A program made the position numbers and the translations under genes. From the NCBI RefSeq assembly GCF_000258175.1, contig NZ_JH636049.1, positions 2,767,482 to 2,831,481 on the forward strand: a stretch of DNA of 64,000 nt. Reading direction: 5' to 3'. How positions within the stretch are numbered: position 1 is the first letter of the stretch; every line of letters starts with the position of its first letter. Under the pieces are notes generated by a model, which saw only the letters and a list, made by a program, of their open reading frames with translations, searched no databases and was not told the origin of the DNA. Below, in pieces: positions 53,902-63,623 of this stretch. The stretch is from Saccharomonospora xinjiangensis XJ-54. Lineage in GTDB: Bacteria > Actinomycetota > Actinomycetes > Mycobacteriales > Pseudonocardiaceae.

Positions 53902-53916
53902 ATGCGTAATTCGCAT
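53902..53916. promoter_or_regulatory. Palindrome in the carD/lipoprotein intergenic region
   Basis: ATGCG-TAATT-CGCAT, perfect arms, immediately after TTGACA (53895-53900) in an AT-rich patch. May be an operator of an unidentified regulator acting on either divergent gene. Confidence 0.45.
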
Positions 53917-54114
53917 ACTCACGCAGGTGACGGCGGGGTCATTAGTGCGCATTCCGGTAATCCATTGTGGACACCTTTACGGCAGTTGATCTAGCCGCTC
54001 GGGTGAAGCCGGGGTGAAGTCTGCGCCACACCCGTGGGGCACCGGGTGAGGTCGCCTGCCGCCTGCCGGGATAGTCTCACCGGCAGGCAGCCCTGAGTAG
54101 GGAGGGACTCCAGA

Positions 54115-54705
54115 GTGAAACGTCGCACGGTGGGTTCGAGGATCGGCTCGGTCGCTCCGGTCGCGGTCGCCTTCGGTGCCGCACTGCTCGTCACGGGCTG
54201 CGCCGCAGGCCAGATCACCCAGACGGACACCCAGGTGGCGGCTATCAACGGCACCTCGGCGCAGGTCGGCACGATCGCGATCCGCAACGCCGAGGTCTCC
54301 TACCCGGAGAGCGACGGGTCCGGCCCGGCCGTCTACCAGCCGAACAGTGACGTGCCCACCACCATGTGGCTCGTGAACGAGGGCAACAAGGCCGACGAAC
54401 TGGTGTCCGCGCGCACCGACGCGGCGTCCACCGTCGCCATCGAGGGGTCCAAGGTCGTTCCCGCGCAGCGCACGCTTGTGCTCGGCGCCGACCAGCCCGC
54501 GACGGGCGAGGTGACGGGCGATCCCACCAGGGGCACGCTCACTCTCAAAGGGCTGACCAGGCAGCTGCGGCCGGGGCAGATGGTGGAGATCACTCTCACG
54601 TTCCGTGACGCGGGCCAGGTGACGTTCGAGATGCCGGTCACGGTGCCGGACGAGCCGAGGGTCAGCACGGCCGAGCCCGGTGGCGGGCACGGCGGCGGTC
54701 ACTGA
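54115..54705 (+). CDS. LpqE-like lipoprotein
   Basis: 196 residues. Lipoprotein signal with Cys25 (LVTGC). The domain (about 30-185) resembles a secreted beta-sandwich: VGTIAIRNAEVSYP, LVNEGNKADELVSARTDAAS and a TLTLKGLTRQLRPGQMVEIT stretch. This is the pattern of PCu(A)C-type copper-chaperone-like proteins, though the usual H-x-M metal residues are not evident. The C-terminus is GGGHGGGH. Sits between carD and radA like M. tuberculosis lpqE (Rv3584). GGGAGGGAC precedes GTG 54115, and a 9-bp hairpin (54061-54088) lies upstream with TAGTCT in its loop. Confidence 0.8.
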   Translation: MKRRTVGSRIGSVAPVAVAFGAALLVTGCAAGQITQTDTQVAAINGTSAQVGTIAIRNAEVSYPESDGSGPAVYQPNSDVPTTMWLVNEGNKADELVSARTDAASTVAIEGSKVVPAQRTLVLGADQPATGEVTGDPTRGTLTLKGLTRQLRPGQMVEITLTFRDAGQVTFEMPVTVPDEPRVSTAEPGGGHGGGH

Positions 54706-54764
54706 CGCGCTGTCGCGAACGGTCCACGTCGCGGGCTGTCGGTGGTGCGCGTTAGCGTCTGCGC

Positions 54765-56138
54765 GTGGTGAGGAAGGGTTCGAGTTTCCGCTGCGCCGAG
54801 TGTGGCTTCGAGGTCGCGAAGTGGGTCGGTCGCTGCCCCGAGTGTCAGGCGTGGGGCACGATCGAGGAGCGCGCCGGTTCGCGCGCTCCGATCGCCAAGG
54901 TCGCGGCAGGCGCGCCGAGTTCGCCCGCCAGGCCCATCGCCGAGGTCGATGTGGAGACCTCCCGTGCCAAGCCGACCGGGGTTTCAGAACTCGATCGGGT
55001 GCTCGGCGGCGGACTTGTGCCGGGAGTCGTCGTTCTCCTCGCCGGTGAACCGGGAGTGGGGAAGTCAACGCTGCTGCTGGAAGTCGCCTATCAGTGGGCG
55101 GCGCACAGCGGGGCCGCCGCGCTGTACGTGACGGGCGAGGAGTCGGCGGGACAGGTGCGGTTGCGTGCCGAGCGCACCGGCAACGTGCACGACCGGATGT
55201 TCCTCGCAGCGGAGAGCGACCTCGCGGCCGTGTTCGGACACGTGGACGACGTCAAACCAGGACTCTTGATCGTGGACTCGGTCCAGACCATGTCGTCACC
55301 GCAGGCCGAGGGAGCGCCGGGCGGGGTGACCCAGGTGCGCGCGGTGACAGCGGCACTCGTGGCTCTCGCGAAGGAACGCGGGCTTCCGGTCGTGCTGGTC
55401 GGCCACGTCACCAAGGAGGGGTCGGTGGCCGGTCCGAGAGTGCTGGAGCACCTCGTCGATGTGGTCCTGCACTTCGAGGGCGACAAGCACTCCACGTTAC
55501 GCATGGTGCGCGGTGTGAAGAACCGGTTCGGCGCCGCCGATGAGATCGGGTGCTTCGAACTCCACGACGACGGCATCGAAGGTGTGCCCGATCCGTCCGG
55601 CCTCTTTCTCAACCGTCATGCGGAAGCCGTTCCCGGCACGGCGGTCGCGGTGACCGTGGAAGGCAAGCGACCACTGCTGTGCGAGGTGCAGGCCCTTGTG
55701 GCGGAATCCGCGCTCCCGCAGCCGAGGCGTGCTGTCAGCGGCCTGGACTCCGCGCGGGTGAGCATGGTGCTCGCGGTGCTGGAGAAGCGATCGGGCAATC
55801 CGATCGGGGGCAAGGACGTGTACACGGCCACGGTCGGCGGCATGAAGGTCACCGAACCGGCCGTTGATCTCGCGGTCGCGCTTGCCGTGTGGTCGGGGAT
55901 GCGTGAGGTCGCGCTGTCCCCCCGGCTGGTCGCCATCGGTGAGGTGGGGCTGGCAGGCGAGGTGCGCAGGGTCACCGGGGTCGGAAGGCGGCTGGCCGAG
56001 GCGGCGCGATTGGGCTTCACGCACGCGCTCGTGCCCCCGGATCCCGGCCCGCTGCCGGACGGCATCAAGACATTGGAGGTCGGAGACCTCGCCAGCGCAT
56101 TGCACGCCGTCGAGTACGTGCCGGGAACCGTCTTCTGA
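54765..56138 (+). CDS. radA: DNA repair protein RadA
   Basis: 457 residues. Zinc finger Cys10/Cys13/Cys24/Cys27, Walker A GEPGVGKS at about 94-101, the RadA KNRFG motif at about 252-256, and a C-terminal Lon-protease-like domain without catalytic residues (KVTEPAVDLAVALAV). Promotes branch migration in recombination. GTG 54765 follows TAGCGT (54753-54758) by 6 bases, leaderless; GTG 54768 is equally possible. In mycobacteria disA follows; here an inverted trehalose gene does. Confidence 0.96.
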   Translation: MVRKGSSFRCAECGFEVAKWVGRCPECQAWGTIEERAGSRAPIAKVAAGAPSSPARPIAEVDVETSRAKPTGVSELDRVLGGGLVPGVVVLLAGEPGVGKSTLLLEVAYQWAAHSGAAALYVTGEESAGQVRLRAERTGNVHDRMFLAAESDLAAVFGHVDDVKPGLLIVDSVQTMSSPQAEGAPGGVTQVRAVTAALVALAKERGLPVVLVGHVTKEGSVAGPRVLEHLVDVVLHFEGDKHSTLRMVRGVKNRFGAADEIGCFELHDDGIEGVPDPSGLFLNRHAEAVPGTAVAVTVEGKRPLLCEVQALVAESALPQPRRAVSGLDSARVSMVLAVLEKRSGNPIGGKDVYTATVGGMKVTEPAVDLAVALAVWSGMREVALSPRLVAIGEVGLAGEVRRVTGVGRRLAEAARLGFTHALVPPDPGPLPDGIKTLEVGDLASALHAVEYVPGTVF

Positions 56139-56145
56139 ACCGGGT

Positions 56146-56181
56146 CGGCCCGGCCGACGCTCGTTGCCGTCGGCCGGGCCG
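56146..56181. terminator. Bidirectional hairpin after radA
   Basis: A 14-bp perfect stem (56146-56159 with 56168-56181), 8-base loop, followed by TTTCC, between radA and the convergent trehalose gene. Confidence 0.85.
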
Positions 56182-56208
56182 TTTCCGTGCTCGCGAGGCG
56201 CGCCGGTG

Positions 56209-58740
56209 TCAGCTCTGCGAGAGCAGCCGGGCGCAGCGGATCAGGCCGAGGTGCGAGTACGCCTGCGGGTGGTTGCCGAGCGAGCGTTCGGCGACGGGGT
56301 CGTACTGCTCGGGAAGCAGGCCCGTCGGGCCCGCGGCGTCCACGAGCTGCTGGAACAGCTCCCGCGCCTCGGTGCGCCTCCCGGTGAGCAGGTACGCCTC
56401 GATCATCCATGCCGCGCACAGGTGGAAGCCGCCTTCGCCGCCGGGCAGACCGTCGTCGCGCCGGTACCGGTAGACGGTGGCGCCGCTGCGCAGTTCGGCT
56501 TCGATGGCCGTGACCGTTGACTGGAACCGCTCGTCCTGCGGGTCGAGAAGCCCTGCAAGGCCCACGAAGAGCGAAGCGGCGTCGAGGTCGGTGCCGTCGT
56601 AGGCGGTGGTGAACGCCTGCACCTCCTCGTTCCAGCCGTTGGTCAGCACGTCCGAGGCGATGCGGTCGCGCAGCTCGGGCCAGCCGACGGGAACGGGACG
56701 GCCGTAGATCTCGGCGAGCTTGATGGCCCTGTCGATGGTCACCCAGCACATGACGCGGGAGTACACGCGGTGCCTCGGGACGTGCCGTTCCTCCCAGATG
56801 CCGTGGTCGGGTTCCGACCAGCGGCGCGTGACGGCCTCGGCCATGGCACGCACGAGCTGCCAGTCCTCGTCACGCAGTTCGCCCCTCGCCTCGGCGAGCG
56901 TCATGACGAGTTCGACCACGGGTCCGAAGACGTCGAGCTGCACCTGGTGGTTGGCGAGGTTGCCGACGCGCACCGGCCGGGAGCCCTTGTAGCCGGGCAG
57001 TGAGTCGATCACCGCTTCCGCGCCGAGCTGGGTGCCCGCGAGCGTGTACAGCGGGTGCAGGCGTTCGGGGCCTGCCAGCGTGGACAGCACCCCGTGGAGC
57101 CAGCGGAGGAAACCCTCGGCTTCCTCCAGCGAGCCGAGCTCCACCAGTTCGCGCACCGTCATCGCGCCGTCGCGGATCCAGCAGTAGCGGTAGTCCCAGT
57201 TGCGGACTCCGCCGATCTCCTCGGGCAGCGACGTGGTGGCCGCAGCCATCACACCGCCCGTGTCGGCGTCGGCGAGGCCACGCAGGGTCAGCGCCGACCT
57301 CGCCACGAGTTCCGGCTCCACCTGCGGCAACTTCAGAGCGGTCGCCCACTCGCTCCAGTACCGGCCCGCCCTCTCCCTTCGCTCGATCTCGGTCAGCTCG
57401 TGAGGACCGAGATCGGTGGTGCCGCAACGCAGCTCCAGCACCACGGGCTTGTCCTTCTCCAGTGGAACCAGCGCGCTGGCCGTGTCGTGCAGGCCGTCGC
57501 TGGTGATCTCCCACTGCACGCCGGGGGAGCGCAGCACGAACGGCTCCGAAGTGCCGAGCACACGCAGGCCGTCCTCCTCGCGGAGGAGCCGCACAGGAAC
57601 GCCACCGAACTCGGGCCTCGGAGCGAACACGATCGAGGCCGTTGTCTCACCGCTGACGACGCGAACGAGGTCGGTGCGGTGCGGAGCGCTCTCCGGTTCG
57701 AGGTAGTCGGTGACGAGTAGGCGCGACCAGCGGGTCTCCACCGTCATCGTGTTGGGAAGGTAGCGCTGGCCGAGCGGCAGCCCGTTGCGATGCGGTTTGA
57801 TCGAGAAGTGGCCTGCGCCCTCGCCCCCGAGCAGGTCGGCGAACACGGCAGGTGCGTCGGGGCCGGGGTGGCACAACCAGGTCAGTTTCGCGTCGGGGGT
57901 GAGCAGGGCTACCGAACGCTCGCTGGCGAGCATCGAGATCCGCTCGATGGGCGGCGCCTGCTCCCCGTACAGCCAGTTGCGGCGTTCCTCCAGCAGGAAT
58001 GCGAGCACCGTGGCGACGTCCTCGGTGTCGTCGATCCGGTATCGCGCCAGCGTGTCGCCGTCGCCGACCTTGACGCCGAGGTCGGGGCCGTGCAGGCGGG
58101 CGAACACCTTCTCGTCGGTGACGTCGTCGCCGAGGAACACGGCCGCGCTGGCACCAACCTGGTGGCGAAGCGTGTCGAGCGCGCTGCCCTTGTCGGTCTC
58201 GACGACGGCGAGTTCGACGACTTCCTTGCCGTCCGTGGTGGTGATGCCCTTCCACGTCGAAGGTCCGGCGTGGACGGCGGCGACGACCTCACGCGCGGCG
58301 GTGCGGTCGGCGCGCCGCACGTGCACGGCGACGCTCGCGGGCTTCACCTCCAGCGAAGCGCCTTCGACACCGTCGATGATGCGTGCGAGTTCGGCCTCCA
58401 GCTCGCGATGGAGGTTGCGGGCCTCCGAGTCGAGTGCGTGCACGAAACCGATGTCGAACTCCGAGCCGTGGCTGCCGACGAGATGGATCTCGCCTGGCAA
58501 CCGCGACAGGATCGCCAGGTCGCGGAGAGCGCGGCCGGAGATCACGGCGCAGGTGGTCTCGTGCAACGAGGCGAGAGAACGCAAGGCACCCACCGACTCG
58601 GGACGGGCTCTCGCCTCGTCCGGATTGGTCGTGATGGGGGCAAGCGTCCCGTCGTAATCGCAGGCGACCAGCAGGCGCGGCGTCCTGGCGATCGCAACGA
58701 TCGCACGCCGCAGCTCAGCAGGCAGGGCCTCGGCGGTCAA
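56209..58740 (-). CDS. Trehalose-6-phosphate phosphatase fused to a GH15 glycoside hydrolase
   Basis: 843 residues from TTG 58740, which has AGGAGG 4 bases upstream; GTG 58743 is one codon earlier. The N-terminal HAD phosphatase (about 1-250) has DYDGT at 28-32 and GDDVTDE at about 204-210, the OtsB signature. The C-terminal GH15 domain (about 260-843) has RNWDYRYCWIRDG near 512, general-acid Glu in GIWEERH near 648 and the second catalytic Glu in GLLPEQYDP near 810. GH15 in actinobacteria can be a trehalase. The fusion therefore may both make and break trehalose. otsA lies 41 bases upstream on the same strand. Confidence 0.92.
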   Translation of the reverse strand: MTAEALPAELRRAIVAIARTPRLLVACDYDGTLAPITTNPDEARARPESVGALRSLASLHETTCAVISGRALRDLAILSRLPGEIHLVGSHGSEFDIGFVHALDSEARNLHRELEAELARIIDGVEGASLEVKPASVAVHVRRADRTAAREVVAAVHAGPSTWKGITTTDGKEVVELAVVETDKGSALDTLRHQVGASAAVFLGDDVTDEKVFARLHGPDLGVKVGDGDTLARYRIDDTEDVATVLAFLLEERRNWLYGEQAPPIERISMLASERSVALLTPDAKLTWLCHPGPDAPAVFADLLGGEGAGHFSIKPHRNGLPLGQRYLPNTMTVETRWSRLLVTDYLEPESAPHRTDLVRVVSGETTASIVFAPRPEFGGVPVRLLREEDGLRVLGTSEPFVLRSPGVQWEITSDGLHDTASALVPLEKDKPVVLELRCGTTDLGPHELTEIERRERAGRYWSEWATALKLPQVEPELVARSALTLRGLADADTGGVMAAATTSLPEEIGGVRNWDYRYCWIRDGAMTVRELVELGSLEEAEGFLRWLHGVLSTLAGPERLHPLYTLAGTQLGAEAVIDSLPGYKGSRPVRVGNLANHQVQLDVFGPVVELVMTLAEARGELRDEDWQLVRAMAEAVTRRWSEPDHGIWEERHVPRHRVYSRVMCWVTIDRAIKLAEIYGRPVPVGWPELRDRIASDVLTNGWNEEVQAFTTAYDGTDLDAASLFVGLAGLLDPQDERFQSTVTAIEAELRSGATVYRYRRDDGLPGGEGGFHLCAAWMIEAYLLTGRRTEARELFQQLVDAAGPTGLLPEQYDPVAERSLGNHPQAYSHLGLIRCARLLSQS

Positions 58741-58781
58741 CACTCCTCCTTGGGGAGTTGAGCAGCTTTTCGGGGGGAAGT

Positions 58782-60269
58782 TCAGGTAGCCGCTTCGGTC
58801 CCGAGGGCTTCGAGGAACGAGCGCGCCCACCTATCGACGTCGTGCGTCAGTACCTGACGACGCAAGGCGCGCATCCTACGCCGACCTTCCGCTGGGTCGA
58901 GCGTAATGGCCTGCTCGAGTGCGTTCTTCACCCCGTCCAGGTCATGGGGGTTGACCAGAAAAGCGCTGCTCAGCTCGGCTGCGGCTCCCGCGAACTCGGA
59001 CAGCACGAGCGCGCCACCAAGATCATGACGGCAGGCGACGTACTCCTTGCACACCAGGTTCATGCCGTCGCGAAGCGGGGTCACCACCATGACGTCGGCA
59101 GCGGAGAAGAACGCGGCGAGTTCGGCGCGGTCAACCGACTGGTGCAGGTAATGCACCGCTGGGTGTCCGACCCTGGCGAACTCGCCGTTGATGCGGCCCA
59201 CCATCTGCTCGATCTCACTGCGCATCTGCTGGTAGTGCTCGACGCGTTCGCGGCTCGGCGTCGCGAGCTGGATGAAGGTGACGTCCTTCGGCTCGACCCT
59301 GCCCTCCTGGAGCAGTTCGTGGAACGCCGCGAGGCGCAGGTCGATGCCCTTGGTGTAGTCGAGGCGATCGACACCGAGCAGAACGACCTTCGGGTTACCG
59401 AGATCGCGGCGTACCTGCGCGGCGCGTTCCTGAACGGCCTTGCTCCGCGCGAGGGAGTCGAGCCCTGCCGCGTCGATCGAGATGGGGAAAGCACCGACCC
59501 GCACGGTACGGTCGCCCACCTGCACCATGCCCGGCCTCGACCGCACACCCACCGAGCCCCGGCTCGGTTCGAGGCCGATGAGCTGTCGCGCCAGCCACAG
59601 GAAGTTCTGCGCGCCGCCCGGCCGGTGGAAGCCCACGAGGTCGGCTCCGATCAGGCCGCGCACGATCTCCGCCCGCCACGGAAGCTGCATGAACAGCTCC
59701 ACAGGAGGGAACGGGATGTGCAGGAAGAATCCAATGCGCAGGTCGGGACGCAGTTCCCGCAGCATGCTCGGCACGAGCTGAAGCTGGTAGTCCTGCACCC
59801 ACACGGTCGCGCCCTCGCCTGCCACCGCCGCGCTCGCCTCGGCGAACCGCCGGTTGACGCGTACGTAGCTCTCCCACCAGCCTCTGTCGAACACCGGCCT
59901 CGCCACCACGTCGTGGTACAGCGGCCACAGCGTGGCGTTGGAGAAGCCCTCGTAGTAGTCGCGCACGTCCTCGGAGGTCAGCGTCACAGGGTGCAGAACG
60001 AGTCCCTCGTCGCTGAACTCGTCAACCTCCACGTCGGGGACGCCGGGCCAGCCCACCCACGCGCCCTTGCGCGAGCGGAGGAATGGCTCCAGCGCGGACA
60101 CGAGCCCGCCGGGGCTCTGAGTCCAGCGCTGGGTGCCGTCCGCCGAGCGTTCGAGGTCAACCGGCAGGCGGTTCGCGACGACCACGAACTCGGCTCGCGC
60201 GCTGGACCGTGAGGTGGACGTCGGTTCCGGGGATGACTCTGACAGCTCCGAGGAAGGCACCGAAGACAT
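58782..60269 (-). CDS. otsA: Alpha,alpha-trehalose-6-phosphate synthase (OtsA)
   Basis: 495 residues. Retaining GT20 glucosyltransferase that makes trehalose 6-phosphate from a nucleotide-glucose and glucose-6-phosphate. Motifs: [40 protein letters not shown], the [14 protein letters not shown] donor-site loop and a [11 protein letters not shown] phosphate-binding loop. TACTGT lies 6 bases before the ATG at 60269, so leaderless. About 30 Ser-rich N-terminal residues precede the core, and a TTG two codons earlier is rejected. The downstream fused phosphatase completes trehalose synthesis. Confidence 0.96.
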   Translation of the reverse strand: MSSVPSSELSESSPEPTSTSRSSARAEFVVVANRLPVDLERSADGTQRWTQSPGGLVSALEPFLRSRKGAWVGWPGVPDVEVDEFSDEGLVLHPVTLTSEDVRDYYEGFSNATLWPLYHDVVARPVFDRGWWESYVRVNRRFAEASAAVAGEGATVWVQDYQLQLVPSMLRELRPDLRIGFFLHIPFPPVELFMQLPWRAEIVRGLIGADLVGFHRPGGAQNFLWLARQLIGLEPSRGSVGVRSRPGMVQVGDRTVRVGAFPISIDAAGLDSLARSKAVQERAAQVRRDLGNPKVVLLGVDRLDYTKGIDLRLAAFHELLQEGRVEPKDVTFIQLATPSRERVEHYQQMRSEIEQMVGRINGEFARVGHPAVHYLHQSVDRAELAAFFSAADVMVVTPLRDGMNLVCKEYVACRHDLGGALVLSEFAGAAAELSSAFLVNPHDLDGVKNALEQAITLDPAEGRRRMRALRRQVLTHDVDRWARSFLEALGTEAAT

Positions 60270-60292
60270 GCTCAAACAGTAACCCGCGTTGC

Positions 60293-61813
60293 CTATTCGA
60301 GGGGGCGGCCAGTGTTCAGAGGCCCGGCCATGCGGGGCCCGGAGAGCTTGCGTTCGAGCCTGCCGAGGCCTGTCTTGACGGGCTGGGCGAGGAACTCGCC
60401 GAGCACCACTCCGGCGGCCAAGGCCAGCCCGATCGCGGCCGCCGACATCAGAATCCTGATGTCACCGCCGTTGACGAGCTGAGACATGCCACGGTAGGTC
60501 GAGAATCCCGGCAGCAGCGGGGTGATCCCGGAGACCGCGACGACGAGCGGGGTGACCTTCAGCCTGCGGGCCAGCACACCGCCGCCGAACCCGACCAGCG
60601 TCGCGGCGACCGAGGCGGCGAGGATCTGGTTGTACCCGGCGAGGCTCAACGCGCCATAGGCGCCGGCGCCGACAGCGCCTGCCACGGCCGCGACGGCCAT
60701 CGGCCGGAACCTGGAGTACGACGCCAGCGCGAAGCAGACGGCCGCACCCGTTCCCGCGATCATCATCACGGGGAGGGTCAGCGGCGTGTACGCCGGTGTG
60801 GCAGGCACCGGTGTCCTGGTGGCACCCAACTCGGCTGCCAGGCTGATCGCGGCACCGACCCCGGTGATGAGACCCGCACTCATGATCGCCACTTCGAGTG
60901 TCCGCCCGGCCGCCGTGACGTAGTAGCCGGTGATGGCGTCCTGCACGGCGGACACGGTGGAAAGCCCTGAAAGCAGCACCGTCAACGCCGCGGCCACGAC
61001 GAGCGTCGGTCTCTCCAGTTCGAAGACGTCGAGGTTCACGATGGCGATGGCCGACAGCGTCGCGATGAAGCCACCGACCACCTGCTGGAAGAAGAACGGG
61101 AGCGCGCCTTTGTTCAGCAACCGGCCGACGCGGTCCACGAGGGCACTGATCACGAAGGAGATGACGGGAAGCCACCCTCCGCCGCCGAGGAGCAGGGTGA
61201 CGAACCCGGCCATGCCGCCCCAGGCGAGCGTCGAGACCCAGCGAGGGTAGGGGTGGTCGGCGTTGGTGATCCGCGACAGTTCCGTATAGGCGTCCTCGGC
61301 ACTGATCCGGCCACGGATCAGTTGCTGCACAAGACGTTCCGTCTCGGACAACCGCGTGTAGTCGAGGCTGCGCGACCGCACGACCCGCAGTGCCGTGACG
61401 GGAGGGAGGTCGCTGCCTCGGAGACAACTCACGGTGATGGACGTGAAGATGACGTCCACCTCGCAGTGCGGGAGACCGAGTGCGCGGGTCAGGGCGAGGA
61501 TGGTGGCGGTCACGTCCGAGGCGCCCGCACCGCTGGCCATCTGAACCTCGCCGATGCGCGTGACGATGTCCAGAACCATGTGGACGGTGGCCTCGTCGGG
61601 CAGTTCCGGCCCGATGGCCGCCTCCTGGAGCGGCTCCACGGCGGGCAACTCGCCCGTCGGTGGCTCAAGGATGTGCCAGGCTCGCTGTCGGATCCGGCGG
61701 CCCTGCTGTCGCTGTGCGCGCTTCTCGGACTGTTCCTCGGCTGGTGCTTCCAGAATCTGCCACGCGTGACGGCGCTTGGGTGCTGCCGCACGAGCGCGCG
61801 GCTTCAGTTTCAT
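60293..61813 (-). CDS. ThrE-family threonine/serine exporter
   Basis: 506 residues from ATG 61813 with AGGAGG upstream. N-terminal ~110 residues are hydrophilic and contain two similar segments, [10 protein letters not shown] and RAWHILEPP. Then the DUF1212 domain ([34 protein letters not shown]) and a membrane region of ~10 helices, including the DUF3815-type C-terminal half ([28 protein letters not shown]). Homologues export threonine and serine. Ends 24 bases before the otsA start on the same strand. Confidence 0.9.
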   Translation of the reverse strand: MKLKPRARAAAPKRRHAWQILEAPAEEQSEKRAQRQQGRRIRQRAWHILEPPTGELPAVEPLQEAAIGPELPDEATVHMVLDIVTRIGEVQMASGAGASDVTATILALTRALGLPHCEVDVIFTSITVSCLRGSDLPPVTALRVVRSRSLDYTRLSETERLVQQLIRGRISAEDAYTELSRITNADHPYPRWVSTLAWGGMAGFVTLLLGGGGWLPVISFVISALVDRVGRLLNKGALPFFFQQVVGGFIATLSAIAIVNLDVFELERPTLVVAAALTVLLSGLSTVSAVQDAITGYYVTAAGRTLEVAIMSAGLITGVGAAISLAAELGATRTPVPATPAYTPLTLPVMMIAGTGAAVCFALASYSRFRPMAVAAVAGAVGAGAYGALSLAGYNQILAASVAATLVGFGGGVLARRLKVTPLVVAVSGITPLLPGFSTYRGMSQLVNGGDIRILMSAAAIGLALAAGVVLGEFLAQPVKTGLGRLERKLSGPRMAGPLNTGRPLE

Positions 61814-62053
61814 CTCCACCTCCTCGGAAGTCCCAGCTGTCCCCCGGAGAGCAATCGGCAGTATGGCCTCGACCGTTGCACCCTTGGGGCCGTGGCGTAT
61901 ACCACATCGTTGCGCGAACGTGACCTCGTTCCACGGTAGTTGCTGAAAGGCCCTTCAGCAGGGACGGAAGGCAGTACGGGGGCATGCTGTGGCGCACATC
62001 GCTGTGGATATAGTTGGGGTGGATCCGCACGCATTCGCCGGTGTGCGTTCCAG

Positions 62054-62126
62054 GCCGGTATAGCTCAGCTGGTAGAGCATCTGTCTTGTAAACAGAAGGT
62101 CAGGGGTTCGAGCCCCCTTGCCGGCT
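62054..62126 (+). tRNA. tRNA-Thr (anticodon TGT)
   Basis: 73 bases folding as a cloverleaf: acceptor GCCGGTA with TGCCGGC, D arm AGCTCAGCTGGTAGAGC, anticodon arm TCTGT-CTTGTAA-ACAGA giving anticodon TGT, and T arm AGGGG-TTCGAGC-CCCCT. CCA is not encoded. TATAGT at 62009-62014 is a possible -10. No integrase or attachment-site signature is adjacent. Confidence 0.97.
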
Positions 62127-62312
62127 CTCTCGTTGTTTCGCGGCGCTCGCGCGCTTCGCGGGTGCGTCCTGTATCGGGGTGCTTACGACGCTGTGCGAGC
62201 AGTCGCGCACCCTGCGAGCAAGTTCCCACTCGGTCGGTTCACGACGGGCCGCGATGCGCGAATCGTCCCGTACAGTCGAATCCTGGATGTCTCGTTCTTC
62301 GAGGAGCCCGCA

Positions 62313-63623
62313 GTGAACGCGGCTTTCGACCAGCCATTTCCCGAATCCCCGAGTCTCCTCGCCGGATCGCCTCGCCCCGGCGACTGGGCGCACGTGCGGT
62401 TCATCGAGGGGCTTTCCCGCCAGCTCGCGGGGGCGTTGAACGTTCGGCGCGCGGCCTACCGCGCACTGGACTTCGCCATCCCGTACCTCGGCGACTGGGG
62501 AATGCTGGCCTTCTTCGACGCCGACAGCGTCTCCGTCTACTCGCAGGGCCGTAACGGCAGAGTGGCAGGCCCCGTGCTCCTCGGCCGCCTCGATCCTCTT
62601 CAGACCCTCGGCCGGTTCCGGAGGAGGGGTGTCACGGAGCGGTATGCGGCACCTCAGAACGACATCGGTGCCGTCCTTGCCGAGCTGATCCCGTCAACAC
62701 CGCTTCTGGAGGAAGCGGAGGCACACCGACCCTCGGCTGTTCTCGCCGTCGCACTCACCATCGGTGGCGTCACCAACGGAGTGTTCGTCGTCGTCCGAGG
62801 TGGGGGCAGCGACTACACCGCGAGCGACGCGGCGGCGGGTGAGGAGTTCGCAAGGCGGGTCTCCACAACGCTGGAGTCGGCGAGGCTCTACGAGGAACGC
62901 GCCCAGACGGCGGAGGCGCTGGAGCAGGTGCTGCGCCCACCCGAGTTGCCTCAGTATCCGGGCGTGTTCATGGCCGCCCGCTACCGGCCGGGTGAGCAGC
63001 GCCTGCGGATCGGCGGCGACTTCTACGACGTGCACGGCGACGCGGACGACTTCACCGTGGTGATCGGCGATGTCTGTGGCAAGGGCATCGACGCGGCCGT
63101 GTTCACGAGCCTGGCCCGGCAGACGATCAGGACAGCGGCCTTCTTCGATCGGTCACCGGCAAGGGTGCTCGGGGCGCTGAACGAGGTGTTGCGCACCCAG
63201 TTGTCGCAACGGTTCGTGACAGCGGCGTGCGCGCGGTTCCTGCGCAGGCCGGGGGAGCGGGTGATGACGGTGACCGTGTCGGTGGCGGGACATCCGCCGC
63301 CGCTCGTCCTGCGGGCTGACGGCACCGTGGAGGAGTTCGCCGTGGCAGGCACGGTCGCGGGCATCGTGTCAGGGCTCTCGTTCACCGAGGCCGAGTTGGG
63401 GCTCGGCGCGAAGGACACCATCCTGCTCCACACCGACGGGGTCGAGGAAGCGCGCGGGAGGGAGGGGTTCTTCGGCCACGACCGGTTGCGCCTCATGCTT
63501 CCCGAGTACGCGGGGGCGAGCCCAGGCACCCTCTGTGAGGCGGTCGAGCAGCGCGTGCTCGAACACCTCGACGGCGCGGCGCACGACGACATCGCAGTGA
63601 TCGCCGTGCAGAACGGAGCGTGA
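62313..63623 (+). CDS. PP2C-family serine/threonine phosphatase with GAF-like sensor domain
   Basis: 436 residues from GTG 62313 (GAGGAG 6 bases upstream). N-terminal ~200 residues form a GAF-like sensory domain. A linker helix (ESARLYEERAQTAEALEQVL) leads to a SpoIIE/PP2C domain (about 215-436) with metal-binding GGDFYDVHGD, VIGDVCGKGIDAA, LLHTDGVEEAR and AAHDDIAV. Such proteins act on anti-anti-sigma factors. Stop overlaps the next GTG (GTGA), so the sensor-phosphatase and the cobalamin-binding protein are translationally coupled. Upstream in-frame extension runs into the tRNA and is rejected. Confidence 0.92.
   Translation: MNAAFDQPFPESPSLLAGSPRPGDWAHVRFIEGLSRQLAGALNVRRAAYRALDFAIPYLGDWGMLAFFDADSVSVYSQGRNGRVAGPVLLGRLDPLQTLGRFRRRGVTERYAAPQNDIGAVLAELIPSTPLLEEAEAHRPSAVLAVALTIGGVTNGVFVVVRGGGSDYTASDAAAGEEFARRVSTTLESARLYEERAQTAEALEQVLRPPELPQYPGVFMAARYRPGEQRLRIGGDFYDVHGDADDFTVVIGDVCGKGIDAAVFTSLARQTIRTAAFFDRSPARVLGALNEVLRTQLSQRFVTAACARFLRRPGERVMTVTVSVAGHPPPLVLRADGTVEEFAVAGTVAGIVSGLSFTEAELGLGAKDTILLHTDGVEEARGREGFFGHDRLRLMLPEYAGASPGTLCEAVEQRVLEHLDGAAHDDIAVIAVQNGA

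Noticed and set aside
62054..62126. tRNA-Thr as an integration site for a mobile element
   Set aside because: No integrase, no repeated 3' tRNA segment and ordinary genes on both sides.
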